Source: Stutzerimonas kirkiae
GTDB taxonomy: Bacteria; Pseudomonadota; Gammaproteobacteria; Pseudomonadales; Pseudomonadaceae
Assembly (NCBI RefSeq): GCF_004327335.1
Contig: NZ_QJUO01000042.1
Location: forward strand, 1-34,191
Direction of reading: 5' to 3'
Length of the DNA: 34,191 bases
Shown: in pieces, positions 23,107 through 31,581 of the stretch
Layout: every line of letters starts with the position of its first letter
How positions within the stretch are numbered: the stretch's first letter is position 1
Program-made: the position numbers and the translations under genes
Notes under the pieces: model-generated
Databases searched by the model: none
Told to the model about the DNA's origin: nothing
Seen by the model: the letters and a program-made list of their open reading frames with translations, nothing else

Positions 23107-25251
23107 ATGCCCAGCCTTCCATTCCCCCTGAAACCCCTCGTGCTCGCACTGGCCGTCAGCACTCCGGCACTGGCCGCGTCGACCAGCGATGACGATCGCC
23201 TGCCCACCGTCACCGTCACCGCCGAACACCGCCAGGAAAACCTGCAGAAGACACCCCTGGCCATCTCCGCCTTCGACGAGAACACCCTGCGCGACCAGCA
23301 GATCAGCAATGTACGCGACCTCTCCGGCCGCGTGCCCAACCTGACGCTGAACCGCCAGTCGATTTCCTACAGCGCCCAGACCTACGGCATCCGCGGTATC
23401 GGCGAAACCGACCCGATCCAGGAGGCCGCCGTGGCAGTGTACGCCGACGACCTGTACATCCCACGCGCCATCTCCTCGATGCTCGACTTCAACGACGTCG
23501 AGCGCGTGGAAGTGCTGCGCGGACCACAGGGCACCCTGTACGGGCGCAACAGTGCCGCCGGTGCGGTGCGCGTGATCACCCGCGACCCGGACCAGCAGCG
23601 CCGGGGCTTCCTCGAACTGGGCGCGGGCACCTACGACGCGCGCAACGGCCGCCTGCTGCTCAGCGGCCCGCTGGTCGACGACACCCTGTTCGGCAGTTTC
23701 TCCGCCCTGCGCCTGACCCGCGACGGCACCGTGCACAACCGCACCACCGGCAAGGACGTCAACAACATCGACATCCAGTCCTACCGGGGCAAGCTGCGCT
23801 GGGCGCCGGACGAATCCCCGTGGGACGTGCAACTGACCCTGGCGGCCACCATCGACCGTGGCGACACCACCAGCTACACCCCCTTCGACCCGGCCACCGG
23901 GCGCTACGACAAGTTCAAGACCTACAACAGCCTGACCCCGAAAAACAAACTCGACCAGGGCAGCGCGGTGCTGCGGGTGATCCGCGAACTGGGCGACGGG
24001 CTGCAATTCAAGTCGGTAACCGCCTGGTCCGAGTTCGATCAGCCGGTGGACTACGACAACTCGGGCAAGGCCAACAGCGGCAACGCCTCGCCGATCCAGA
24101 ACAACCTGATCGTCTACAAGCAGCGCTATGCCACCCAGGAATTCCAGCTCAACGGCGAAGGCGAGCGACTGAGCTATACCCTGGGCCTCTACCTCTACAA
24201 GGAACGCTTCCGCGCCGAGCGCGACAGCCTCACCTACTCGGTGGCCCAGGACCGGGTCAACGCCAGCGGCCAGTACAGCACCACCGACACCGAAAGCTAC
24301 GCGCTCTATGGCCAGGGCAACTACAAGCTGACCCCGCGCTTGTCGCTGACCGCCGGCCTGCGTTACACCAGCGAACACAAGAATTTTAGCTACGCGAACT
24401 ACGCCATCACCCCGCAGCAGGTGATCACAGGCGTCAATTTCAGCGCCGACACCAGTGATTCCTGGGCATCGCTCAGCCCCAAGGTAGGCCTCGAATACGC
24501 CTGGAACGACGACCTGGTGCAATACGGCTATGTGGCGCGCGGCTTCAAGGCCGGCGGTTTCGACAATCGCGCACCCACCCGGCTCGCCGCCGAACAGGGC
24601 TTCGACCCGGAGAACGTCACCACCTATGAGTTCGGCCTCAAGGGTGACTTCATCGGGGGACGCCTGCGCAGCAATATCGCCGTGTTCTACAACGACTACG
24701 ACGACCTGCAGACCAACGCCTGGGACCCGGCGATCAGCGCCAACCTGCGCACCAACGTCGGCAGCGCCCACACCTATGGCGTCGAACTGGAGAACACCGC
24801 CCTGCTCGCCCGCGACCTGCAACTGAGGGCCAATATCGGCTACCTCAAGAGCAAGTACGACGACTTCCAGAACGCCAGCGGCCCCGGTGTCAGCGCCGAC
24901 GGCAAGGAGATGATCTTCGCCCCGCGCTGGAACGCCAGCCTGGGCCTGACCTGGACCATTCCCCTGGACCTGCCCGGTGCCCTGGTGGCCGCCACCGACT
25001 ACCAGTACCAGACGCGCTCCTGGGCCAATGCGCTGAACGCCGACATTTATGAAGTGCCTGCCCAGGGCTTCTGGAATGCCAGCACCAGCTATGCCAGCGG
25101 CGATGGCCACTGGACCACCACCCTGGCGGTGAAGAACCTGCTCGACCGCGCCTACCCGCAGACCGTCGCCTACTCGGCTGCCAGCAACACCTCCCACTAC
25201 GCGTTCAACGACCCACGCACGGTCCTGCTCAGCGTGCGCTACGACCTGTAG
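23107..25251 (+). CDS. TonB-dependent outer-membrane receptor 2
   Basis: The 714-residue product has a signal peptide (LVLALAVSTPALA, cleavage near residue 24), a TonB-box-like PTVTVTA, a plug domain (LAISAFDENTLRDQQISNVR; VLRGPQGTLYGRNSAAGAVR, about 138-157) and a β-barrel ending in VRYDL. The GPQGTLYGRNSAAG motif and overall pattern place it in the siderophore/ferric-pseudobactin-like or IroN/BtuB-type broad group, different from receptors 1 and 3. AGGAA lies 9 nt before the ATG. It is driven by promoter copy B, so an organosulfur ligand is likelier here than iron. The amine oxidase remnant follows 45 bp later on the same strand and was probably in the same operon. Confidence 0.87.
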   Translation: MPSLPFPLKPLVLALAVSTPALAASTSDDDRLPTVTVTAEHRQENLQKTPLAISAFDENTLRDQQISNVRDLSGRVPNLTLNRQSISYSAQTYGIRGIGETDPIQEAAVAVYADDLYIPRAISSMLDFNDVERVEVLRGPQGTLYGRNSAAGAVRVITRDPDQQRRGFLELGAGTYDARNGRLLLSGPLVDDTLFGSFSALRLTRDGTVHNRTTGKDVNNIDIQSYRGKLRWAPDESPWDVQLTLAATIDRGDTTSYTPFDPATGRYDKFKTYNSLTPKNKLDQGSAVLRVIRELGDGLQFKSVTAWSEFDQPVDYDNSGKANSGNASPIQNNLIVYKQRYATQEFQLNGEGERLSYTLGLYLYKERFRAERDSLTYSVAQDRVNASGQYSTTDTESYALYGQGNYKLTPRLSLTAGLRYTSEHKNFSYANYAITPQQVITGVNFSADTSDSWASLSPKVGLEYAWNDDLVQYGYVARGFKAGGFDNRAPTRLAAEQGFDPENVTTYEFGLKGDFIGGRLRSNIAVFYNDYDDLQTNAWDPAISANLRTNVGSAHTYGVELENTALLARDLQLRANIGYLKSKYDDFQNASGPGVSADGKEMIFAPRWNASLGLTWTIPLDLPGALVAATDYQYQTRSWANALNADIYEVPAQGFWNASTSYASGDGHWTTTLAVKNLLDRAYPQTVAYSAASNTSHYAFNDPRTVLLSVRYDL

Positions 25252-25296
25252 GCCAAAAGGCACGGAACGCATCGACCCATCACAAGGAGAGACACC

Positions 25297-26066
25297 ATGG
25301 GGCTCACCCGTAGAGACCTGATTTCCCGGATCGCCGCCGTCGGCGCCATCAGCGGCATCGGCCTGCTGCCGCAATCGTCACAGGCCGCCACCTTCAAGCC
25401 CCTGCAACTCGCCGGCAACGGCCAGGGCAAACGCGTACTGATCGTCGGCGCCGGCATCGCCGGACTGGTCTCGGCCTACGAGCTGGACAAGGCTGGTTTC
25501 GCCGTGACCGTACTGGAAGCCCGCAACCGTGTCGGTGGGCGGGTCTGGACCCTGCGCAACGGCGATACCGTCGAGCACAACGATGGCAGCCGGCAGACCG
25601 TCCAGTTCGACGACGGGCTGTTCTTCAACGCCGGCGCCGGGCGCATCCCCAGCCACCACCAGACCCTCCTCGGCTACTGCCGCGAGTTCGGCGTGGAACT
25701 GCAACCGCTGGTCAACAGCAGCCGCAGTGCCCTGGTGCAGCCCGACCTGAACCAGCCACCGCGGCAACTGCGCCAGGCGGTCAACGACACCCGTGGCTGG
25801 CTCAGCGACCTGCTGTCGCGCAGCGTCAGCAGCCACGCCCTGGACCAGCAACTGTCCGCCGACGAGCGCCCGGCACTGCTGGAGTTTCTCAAGGTATACG
25901 GTGATCTCGACGACCAGCACCATTACCAGGGCTCGCGGCGCGCCGGCTACACGGCGAGCAGACGCCGGTCATCCGCTAGCCACAGCAACTGCGCCGCCTG
26001 CTCGACAGCAACCTGCTGCTGCCGCAGGTGTTCGAGGAAATCCCCGAATTCTCCGCTCAGCAGATG
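25297..26066 (+). pseudogene. Broken Tat-exported flavin amine oxidase
   Basis: The gene starts well: a Tat-type signal (GLTRRDLISRIAAVGAISGI), then the FAD-binding GAGIAGLVSAYELDKAGFAV and LEARNRVGGRVWTLR of flavin monoamine/L-amino-acid oxidases. The frame breaks near 25950 (residue 218): a one-base deletion after GYT moves the true sequence (GEQTPVIR, then QLRRLLDSNLLLPQVFEEIP) into the next frame. A TAG at 25977-25979 interrupts that frame, probably from CAG. Similarity to a normal oxidase then stops near 26066, so the substrate-binding half is gone; family members usually have 450 or more residues. The product cannot be active. Loss looks recent because codon use is intact on both sides. 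Confidence 0.8.
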
Positions 26067-26253
26067 CCGGGGAAACATAGGCCAAGGAAAGAGGGGCGGC
26101 ATCCTGATTCGTTCAGGAATGCGAGCCGCATCACAACAAGTCCGGGGATTCGTTCGGTGCACGCGGCGCACCCTAAGGCTTTGCACGCTGAACCCAACAT
26201 GGGGATAAATACAAAAAACACATAAAACAAAAATATGATTATAAAAAATAAGA

Positions 26254-26306
26254 AATTAGCATAGAGCCAAAAATAATTTCACAGCGGTTTTTAATAGCTC
26301 TACCTT
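26254..26306 (+). promoter_or_regulatory. Shared sulfur-type promoter module, copy C
   Basis: The 30-mer 26254-26283 begins AATTAGCATAGA and ends AATTTCACA; TTCACA is the -35 box and TACCTT (26301-26306) follows after exactly 17 bp. It directly precedes the asfAB-like genes, which gives the module its inferred sulfur-starvation role. The preceding 26067-26253 holds no gene. In the leader, GGAGG stands 7 nt before an out-of-frame ATG at 26347, ahead of the real start at 26372. Confidence 0.72.
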
Positions 26307-26371
26307 TCACCCACAGACCGACCCCACTCCTGGCGGAGGCTCTTCCATGAACCCGCCACAGGAGTCCCCGC

Positions 26372-27994
26372 ATGGCCGATGCATCCCACCAGCCCAGGCT
26401 CGAACTGGATACCGACGTGCTGATCATCGGTGGCGGCATGGCCGGCGCCTGGGCGGCGGTGGCGGCGCGCCAGGCGGGGGCCGAGGTGGTGCTGGTGGAC
26501 AAGGGCTGGTGCGGCACCAGCGGCGTCACCGCCGCCGCCGGGCCGGGGCACTGGTGGGTCGAGCCGGAGCAGCGCGACAGCGCGGTGGAGACCCGTGCCA
26601 TCCCCACCCTCGGCCTGGCCGACAAGCGCTGGATGCGGCGTATCCTCGAGGAAACCTGGGAATGGCTGCCGACCCTCGCCCCCTGGTACGACTTCGGCAC
26701 CGACGACAACGGCAAGACCTGGTACGGCGCGGTGCGCGGCCCGGAATACATGCGCGCCCTGCGCCAGCGTATCGAGCAGGCCGGCGTGACCATCCTCGAC
26801 CATAGCCCGGCGCTGGAGCTGCTGCGCCGCGCAGATGGCTCGATCGCGGGCGCACGCGGCTGGCAGACCCGCCAGCGACGGGACTGGCAGGTACGCGCCG
26901 CCGGGGTGATCCTCGCCGCCGGCGGCTGCGCCTTCAGGTCCCACCTGCTCGGCAGCGGCAACAACACCGGCGACGGCTTCCTGATGGCCGCCGAGGCCGG
27001 CGCCGAACTGTCCGGCATGGAGTTCTCCCGCGAGTACTGCATCGCCCAGGCGCACACCGGCATGACCCGCAGCATGATCTATTCCTTCGCCACCTACTAC
27101 GACGCCAGCGGCCAGGTGGTGGCCCCCGTGGAAGGCCCGGACCCGTCGATGCGCACCGCCGGGCTGGCCCAGGCGCTGCAACGCGGGCCGGTGTACTGCA
27201 GCCTGCGGGATACGCCGGAAGACATCCGCGAACAGTTGCCGGAAATCTCCCCCAACGTGCAGTTGCTGTTCGACCGCGCCGGCCTGCGCCCCTACGAGGA
27301 ACGCTTCGAAGTCACCCTGCGCGCCGAGGGCACCATCCGTGGCACCGGCGGCCTGCGGGTGATCGACGAGCACTGCCAGACCCACGTCCCCGGTCTCTAC
27401 GCCATTGGCGACAGCGCCACCCGCGTGCTTGTAGCCGGCGCCAACACGGGCGGCGGCGCGGTCAATGCGGCCTGGGCGCTGTCCTCGGGCATCTGGGCCG
27501 GACGCGCCGTCGCCACCCTCGCGCAACGGGCCGGACGGCGCCTGGACGAACCCGTGGAAGGCATCGGCCAGGCCGGCCTGCGTCCCAGCGACAAACCACG
27601 CCAGGACAGCACAGAGGCCGCGCGGATCAGCGACACCGTGCGCAACGAGATGCTGCCGCTGGAGAAGAACTTCTTCCGTACCGGCGAGAAGCTCCAGCGT
27701 TCGCTGGACACCCTCGACGCGACCTGGAACGACCTGCGTCGTCACCTCGGCGGCGCAGCCGACGAGCAGGTGCGCAACCGCGAGAGCGCCGCCCTGGTCG
27801 CCACCGCCCGCTGGTGCTACCGCGCCGCGCTGGAGCGCAAGGAAAGCCGTGGCCTGCACTTTCGCAGCGACCTGCCACACACCGACGACGGTCTCGCCTA
27901 CCGCCTCGCCACCGGCGGGCTCGACCAGGTCTGGGTGCGCCGCGAAGAAAGCCCCACTCCAAGCCCCGCACAGCCCCAGGAGCTGCCGGCATGA
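26372..27994 (+). CDS. asfA: AsfA-like FAD-dependent reductase (AprA/Sdh flavoprotein family)
   Basis: The 540-residue product belongs to the succinate dehydrogenase/fumarate reductase/AprA flavoprotein family. It has the FAD motif IIGGGMAGAWAAVAARQAGA (18-37), a VDKGWCGTSGVTAAAGPGHW segment (about 42-61), NNTGDGFLMAAEAGAELSG (about 197-215) and the C-terminal FAD loop YAIGDSATRVLVAGANTGGG. Together with the ferredoxin gene it overlaps (ATGA) it corresponds to asfAB of Pseudomonas putida S-313, needed for arylsulfonate use under sulfate limitation. AsfA is thought to move electrons with AsfB for the desulfonation step. GGAG 7 nt upstream supports the ATG at 26372. It could alternatively be a generic AprA-like oxidoreductase; the asfABC order makes that less likely. 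Confidence 0.78.
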   Translation: MADASHQPRLELDTDVLIIGGGMAGAWAAVAARQAGAEVVLVDKGWCGTSGVTAAAGPGHWWVEPEQRDSAVETRAIPTLGLADKRWMRRILEETWEWLPTLAPWYDFGTDDNGKTWYGAVRGPEYMRALRQRIEQAGVTILDHSPALELLRRADGSIAGARGWQTRQRRDWQVRAAGVILAAGGCAFRSHLLGSGNNTGDGFLMAAEAGAELSGMEFSREYCIAQAHTGMTRSMIYSFATYYDASGQVVAPVEGPDPSMRTAGLAQALQRGPVYCSLRDTPEDIREQLPEISPNVQLLFDRAGLRPYEERFEVTLRAEGTIRGTGGLRVIDEHCQTHVPGLYAIGDSATRVLVAGANTGGGAVNAAWALSSGIWAGRAVATLAQRAGRRLDEPVEGIGQAGLRPSDKPRQDSTEAARISDTVRNEMLPLEKNFFRTGEKLQRSLDTLDATWNDLRRHLGGAADEQVRNRESAALVATARWCYRAALERKESRGLHFRSDLPHTDDGLAYRLATGGLDQVWVRREESPTPSPAQPQELPA

Positions 27995-28362
27995 TCGAAG
28001 TCATCGTCCAGTCGCGCTGCGACGGTTGCAACCGTTGCGTCGAGGTCTGCCCCGGCAGCGTGCTCGAAGTGAGCGCCGAAGGCCACCCCTTCATCGCTCG
28101 CCAGGCGGATTGCCAGAGCTGCTACCAATGCGAGCTGTATTGCACGGCCGACGCGATCTATGTCGGCCACGACTGCGAGCGCCCCCAGGGCATCGACGAA
28201 GCGCAGGCGCTGGCCTCCGGCACCCTCGGCCAGTACCGCCGCCACTCCGGCTGGGACGAGTGGGCCGACCGCTACAGCAACCAGCAATGGCGCATGGGCC
28301 AGGTGTTCCGCCGCGCAGCCGGCTTTCGCAGCGGCACCATCGACGGCCTCGGCAAACCCTGA
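27991..28362 (+). CDS. asfB: AsfB-like 2x[4Fe-4S] ferredoxin
   Basis: The 123-residue product carries two CxxCxxCxxxC clusters, Cys10/13/16/20 (RCDGCNRCVEVCPG) and Cys41/44/47/51 (CQSCYQCELYC), typical of AprB-like and bacterial 8Fe ferredoxins. After residue 60 comes a C-terminal extension rich in Trp, Gln and Arg (WDEWADRYSNQQWRMGQVF), which may dock onto the flavoprotein. The start overlaps the asfA stop by 4 bp. It should accept or donate electrons to AsfA in the cytoplasm. No membrane anchor is present. Confidence 0.82.
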   Translation: MIEVIVQSRCDGCNRCVEVCPGSVLEVSAEGHPFIARQADCQSCYQCELYCTADAIYVGHDCERPQGIDEAQALASGTLGQYRRHSGWDEWADRYSNQQWRMGQVFRRAAGFRSGTIDGLGKP

Positions 28363-28390
28363 GCCGCCCCACCGAGAAGGAGTTCCACCG

Positions 28391-29374
28391 ATGTCGATCC
28401 GTCATGCTTTCGCCTCGCTCTGCACCCTGGCGCTGCTGCTCGCCAGCCCCCTGACCCTGGCCGCCGAGTTGCAGGCCCTGCGCGTGGCCAACCAGAAGTC
28501 CTCGCTCAAGCTGCTGCTGGAAGCCGCCGGTGAACTGGACAACCTGCCCTACCGCATCGACTGGTCGGAGTTCGCCGCCGCCGCGCCGCTGGGCGAAGCG
28601 CTCAACGCCGGCGCCGTGGATGTCGGCGCCCTCGGCGATGCGCCCTATGTATTCGCCCTGGGTGCCGGCGCACCGCTCAAGGTGGTCGCCATCACCCATG
28701 CCGACGGGCGCTTCAGCACCTCGATCCTGGTACCCAGGGATTCGCCGCTGCGCAGCGTCGCCGACCTCGAGGGCAAGCGCGTCGTCACCAACCGTGGCTC
28801 CATCGGTCACTACCTGGTGATCCGCGCACTGCAGGATGCCGGGCTGAAGAGCACGGACGTGACCCTCGTCAACCTGCTGCCCAGCGATGCCCGCAGCGCC
28901 CTGGAAAGCGGCAATGCCGACGCCTGGTCGACCTGGGACCCGTACACCACCATCGCCATCACCCAGAACGGCGCGCGCATCCTGCGCAAGGGCGACGACC
29001 TGCTGAGCAACCACTTGTACCTGGCCGCCACCAGCCAGGCCATCGCCGGCAAGCGCGCGCAACTGGACGACTTCGTCCAGCGCCTCGACCGCGCCTGGCA
29101 ATGGGTGAATGAACACCCCGAGGCCTATGCCCGGGCCCAGGCGAAAGTCACCGGCCTTCCCGTCCAAGTGCACCTGACCTCGGCCAGCAACACCGACTTC
29201 CGCCCGGTGGCGATCAGCACGCAGGTCATCGACAACCTGCAGAAGACCGCCGACATCTACCTGGCGGAAGGCGTGCTGACGCGCCCGGTGGACGTTTCCC
29301 AGGGCTTCGACGACAGCTTCAACGCCGTTCGCGGGCTGCCTGCCAGCCAACCCACCCATTCCCAGCCTGAATGA
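28391..29374 (+). CDS. asfC: AsfC/SsuA-like periplasmic binding protein
   Basis: The 327-residue product has a cleavable signal peptide (ending LTLAAE, about residue 25) and the SsuA/TauA/NMT1-type fold: [20 protein letters not shown] near the N-terminus, [20 protein letters not shown] and [17 protein letters not shown] (about 55-100), and a [18 protein letters not shown] segment (about 170-187). These proteins bind aliphatic or aryl sulfonates, taurine or nitrate. GAAGGAG lies 7 nt before the ATG. The gene follows asfAB, the order known in P. putida S-313 where asfC encodes a solute-binding protein. No permease or ATPase follows, so it must work with components encoded elsewhere, perhaps the pair at 8391-9998. 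Confidence 0.8.
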   Translation: MSIRHAFASLCTLALLLASPLTLAAELQALRVANQKSSLKLLLEAAGELDNLPYRIDWSEFAAAAPLGEALNAGAVDVGALGDAPYVFALGAGAPLKVVAITHADGRFSTSILVPRDSPLRSVADLEGKRVVTNRGSIGHYLVIRALQDAGLKSTDVTLVNLLPSDARSALESGNADAWSTWDPYTTIAITQNGARILRKGDDLLSNHLYLAATSQAIAGKRAQLDDFVQRLDRAWQWVNEHPEAYARAQAKVTGLPVQVHLTSASNTDFRPVAISTQVIDNLQKTADIYLAEGVLTRPVDVSQGFDDSFNAVRGLPASQPTHSQPE

Positions 29375-29393
29375 ATCGAGAGGAATCCACAGC

Positions 29394-30737
29394 ATGAGCA
29401 AGCGACAGATCAGACTCGGCGCCATGATCCATGGCGTCGGCCACGGCTGGGGCGAGTGGCGCCACCCGGACGCGCAGGCCGACGCCAGCGTCAACTTCGC
29501 CTTCTACAAGCGCCAGGCGCAACTGGCCGAAGCGGCGAAGTTCGACTTCGCCTTCATCGCCGACAGCCTGCATATCCACGAGAAATCCAGCCCGCACTAC
29601 CTCAACCGCTTCGAGCCGCTGACCGTGCTCTCCGGACTGGCGGCGGTGACCGAGCATATCGGCCTGGTGGCGACCATCACCGTCAGCTACACCGAGCCGT
29701 TCCAAGTGGCGCGCCAACTCGCCTCGCTGGACCATATCAGCGGCGGTCGCGCTGGCTGGAACGTGGTCACCTCCTGGCTCTCCGGCACCGCCGACAACTT
29801 CGGCAAGGCCGAACACCCACCGCACGCGCTGCGCTACCGCATCGCCCGCGAGCATGTCGAGGTGGTCAAGGGCCTGTGGGACTCCTGGGAAGACGACGCC
29901 TTCGTGCGTGACAAGGCCAGCGGCACCTTCTTCACCCCCGGCGCGCTGCATACGCTCGATCACCAGGGCGAGTTCTTCAGGGTCAAGGGCCCGCTGAACA
30001 TCGCCCGCTCGCCCCAGGGCCAGCCGCTGATCTTCCAGGCCGGCACCTCCGAGGCCGGGCGTGATTTCGCCGCGCGCAACGCCGATGCGATCTTCGTCAG
30101 CCCGGAGTCCTTCGAGGAAGCCCGCGACTACTACCGGGACCTCAAGCGCCGCGCCAGCGTGGCCGGGCGCAACCCGGACGAGCTGTTCATCCTGCCCGGC
30201 ATCCGCCCCATCGTCGGCCGCGACGAACGGGAAGTGGAGGACCGCTATCGCCAGGCAGTCGAACTGGTCAGCCTGGACGAAGCCATCGCTGCCCTCGGCC
30301 GGCCATTCAACGACTACGACTTCAGCACCCATGACCCGGACGCGCCCTTCCCCGCCCAGGACAGCCTGGAGGCCCTGGGCAAGGAGAGCAGCCGAGGCTT
30401 CGCCGAACGCATCCTCAGGCTGGTTGCCGAGGAAAACCCGACCCTGCGCGAGGTGGCACTGCGCGTGGCCCAGCCACGCCGGGACTTCGTCGGTACCCCG
30501 CAACAGGTGGCGGATGCCTTGCAGCATTGGTTCGAGAACGGTGCCGCCGACGGCTTTATCGTCAACTCGCTGCTGCCCGACGGCCTGGAGAAGTTCACCG
30601 AACTGGTGGTGCCGGTGCTGCAGGAGCGCGGCCTGCTGCGCCGCGAGTACAGCGGCAGCACCCTGCGCGACAACTTCGGCCTGGCCATCCCGGCCAACCG
30701 CAACACCCTGCGTCGTACACAAGGAGAAGTGGCATGA
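29394..30737 (+). CDS. LLM-class flavin monooxygenase (DszA/NtaA type)
   Basis: The 447-residue product is a bacterial-luciferase-like monooxygenase of the NtaA/SnaA/DszA group. Key stretches are the N-terminal [20 protein letters not shown] (6-25), [14 protein letters not shown] (about 50-63), [17 protein letters not shown] (about 117-133) and [20 protein letters not shown]. Members use reduced FMN and O2 to cleave C-S or C-N bonds, for example sulfones (DszA), dimethyl sulfide (DmoA) or nitrilotriacetate. Placement right after asfABC (19-bp gap) points to a sulfur substrate. The stop overlaps the next gene (ATGA). The required flavin reductase is not in the window. The exact substrate is unknown. 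Confidence 0.84.
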   Translation: MSKRQIRLGAMIHGVGHGWGEWRHPDAQADASVNFAFYKRQAQLAEAAKFDFAFIADSLHIHEKSSPHYLNRFEPLTVLSGLAAVTEHIGLVATITVSYTEPFQVARQLASLDHISGGRAGWNVVTSWLSGTADNFGKAEHPPHALRYRIAREHVEVVKGLWDSWEDDAFVRDKASGTFFTPGALHTLDHQGEFFRVKGPLNIARSPQGQPLIFQAGTSEAGRDFAARNADAIFVSPESFEEARDYYRDLKRRASVAGRNPDELFILPGIRPIVGRDEREVEDRYRQAVELVSLDEAIAALGRPFNDYDFSTHDPDAPFPAQDSLEALGKESSRGFAERILRLVAEENPTLREVALRVAQPRRDFVGTPQQVADALQHWFENGAADGFIVNSLLPDGLEKFTELVVPVLQERGLLRREYSGSTLRDNFGLAIPANRNTLRRTQGEVA

Positions 30738-31420
30738 GCGAATCGATCAACCAGTTGCTGGCCGACCTGCACGCCGAACGTGAGCGTACCTGGGCGCCGG
30801 AAGCCCTGAAGATCAACATCGACCAGCGTCGCACCCTGGTTGAACAGGCCGATCCGGCACGCTTCGTCAAGGTCGGCGACAGCCTCGACGCCTTCACCCT
30901 GGCACCGGTCGAGGGTGGCACCCTGGAGCTCGAACGACTGCTCGCCAACGGCCCGGCGGTGCTGGTGTTCTTCCGCTTCGCCGGCTGCCCGGCGTGCAAT
31001 CTTGCCATCCCCTATTACGAGCGCAACCTGCAGCCAGCGCTGCACGAGCGCGGTGTGCCGCTGGTGGCGATCAGCCCGCAGGTGCCCGAGCGCCTGAAGG
31101 ACATCAAGGAGCGCCACGCACTGACCCTGCAGGTGGCCAGCGACCCGGGTAACGCCCTGGGCCGGCGCCTGGGCATCCTCTATGCGTTCGACGAAGCCTC
31201 GCGCCAGGCCTCCCTGGCCAAGGGGCCGGGGATCGGCGAAGTCACCGGCACCGGCACCTGGGAACTGCCGCAGCCGACCGTACTGGTGATCGGCCAGGAC
31301 CGCCGCGTGCACTTCGCCGAGGTCAGCCCGGACTGGCTGGTACGCAGCGAGGCACAGCCGATCATCGAGGCGGTGGATGCCCTGCTGGACCAGGATCTGC
31401 GCACCAGCAAGCGCGCGTAG
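30734..31420 (+). CDS. AhpC/TSA-like peroxiredoxin-family protein
   Basis: The 228-residue product has a helical N-terminal extension of about 45 residues and then a thioredoxin-like peroxiredoxin fold: [18 protein letters not shown] (46-63), [20 protein letters not shown] (77-96) and a C-terminal [21 protein letters not shown] (split near residue 180-200). The active site reads Cys85-Pro-Ala-Cys88, a CxxC like thioredoxin and not the usual TxxC of AhpC. It may reduce peroxide made by uncoupled flavin monooxygenase turnover, or act as a thiol-disulfide enzyme. It overlaps the monooxygenase gene by 4 bp, so the two are translated together. Confidence 0.76.
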   Translation: MSESINQLLADLHAERERTWAPEALKINIDQRRTLVEQADPARFVKVGDSLDAFTLAPVEGGTLELERLLANGPAVLVFFRFAGCPACNLAIPYYERNLQPALHERGVPLVAISPQVPERLKDIKERHALTLQVASDPGNALGRRLGILYAFDEASRQASLAKGPGIGEVTGTGTWELPQPTVLVIGQDRRVHFAEVSPDWLVRSEAQPIIEAVDALLDQDLRTSKRA

Positions 31421-31525
31421 CACCACCCTGTTACTGATACGCGCACCCTCCTGGCGTGCGTACCAGAGGCAAGCACGAATCGCCACCAGCCCGAACGCTG
31501 GCGCCCATCCCCAGTCACCCATCAC

Positions 31526-31560
31526 GAGCCCGTCCCTCGGGCTCCGAAGGGGCTTCTTTT
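31526..31560 (+). terminator. Candidate Rho-independent terminator after the asf operon
   Basis: GAGCCCG (31526-31532) and CGGGCTC (31538-31544) form a 7-bp stem with a 5-nt loop; an overlapping alternative stem CCCTCGG / CCGAAGGG is followed directly by GCTTCTTTT. Either could stop or attenuate transcription between the peroxiredoxin and receptor 3 genes, 106 bp after the peroxiredoxin stop. Confidence 0.5.
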
Positions 31561-31581
31561 GCCCAGTGAAGGAAGTTGCAG

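Noticed and set aside
23092..25374. Minus-strand open frame of 760 codons opposite TonB receptor 2
   Set aside because: Same reason: antisense shadow of a high-GC gene with no recognisable domains.
26347..26805. Alternative gene starting at the ATG with a good GGAGG site just before asfA
   Set aside because: The frame is Arg/Gly-rich and overlaps asfA, which has complete flavoprotein motifs; kept only as a possible decoy start.
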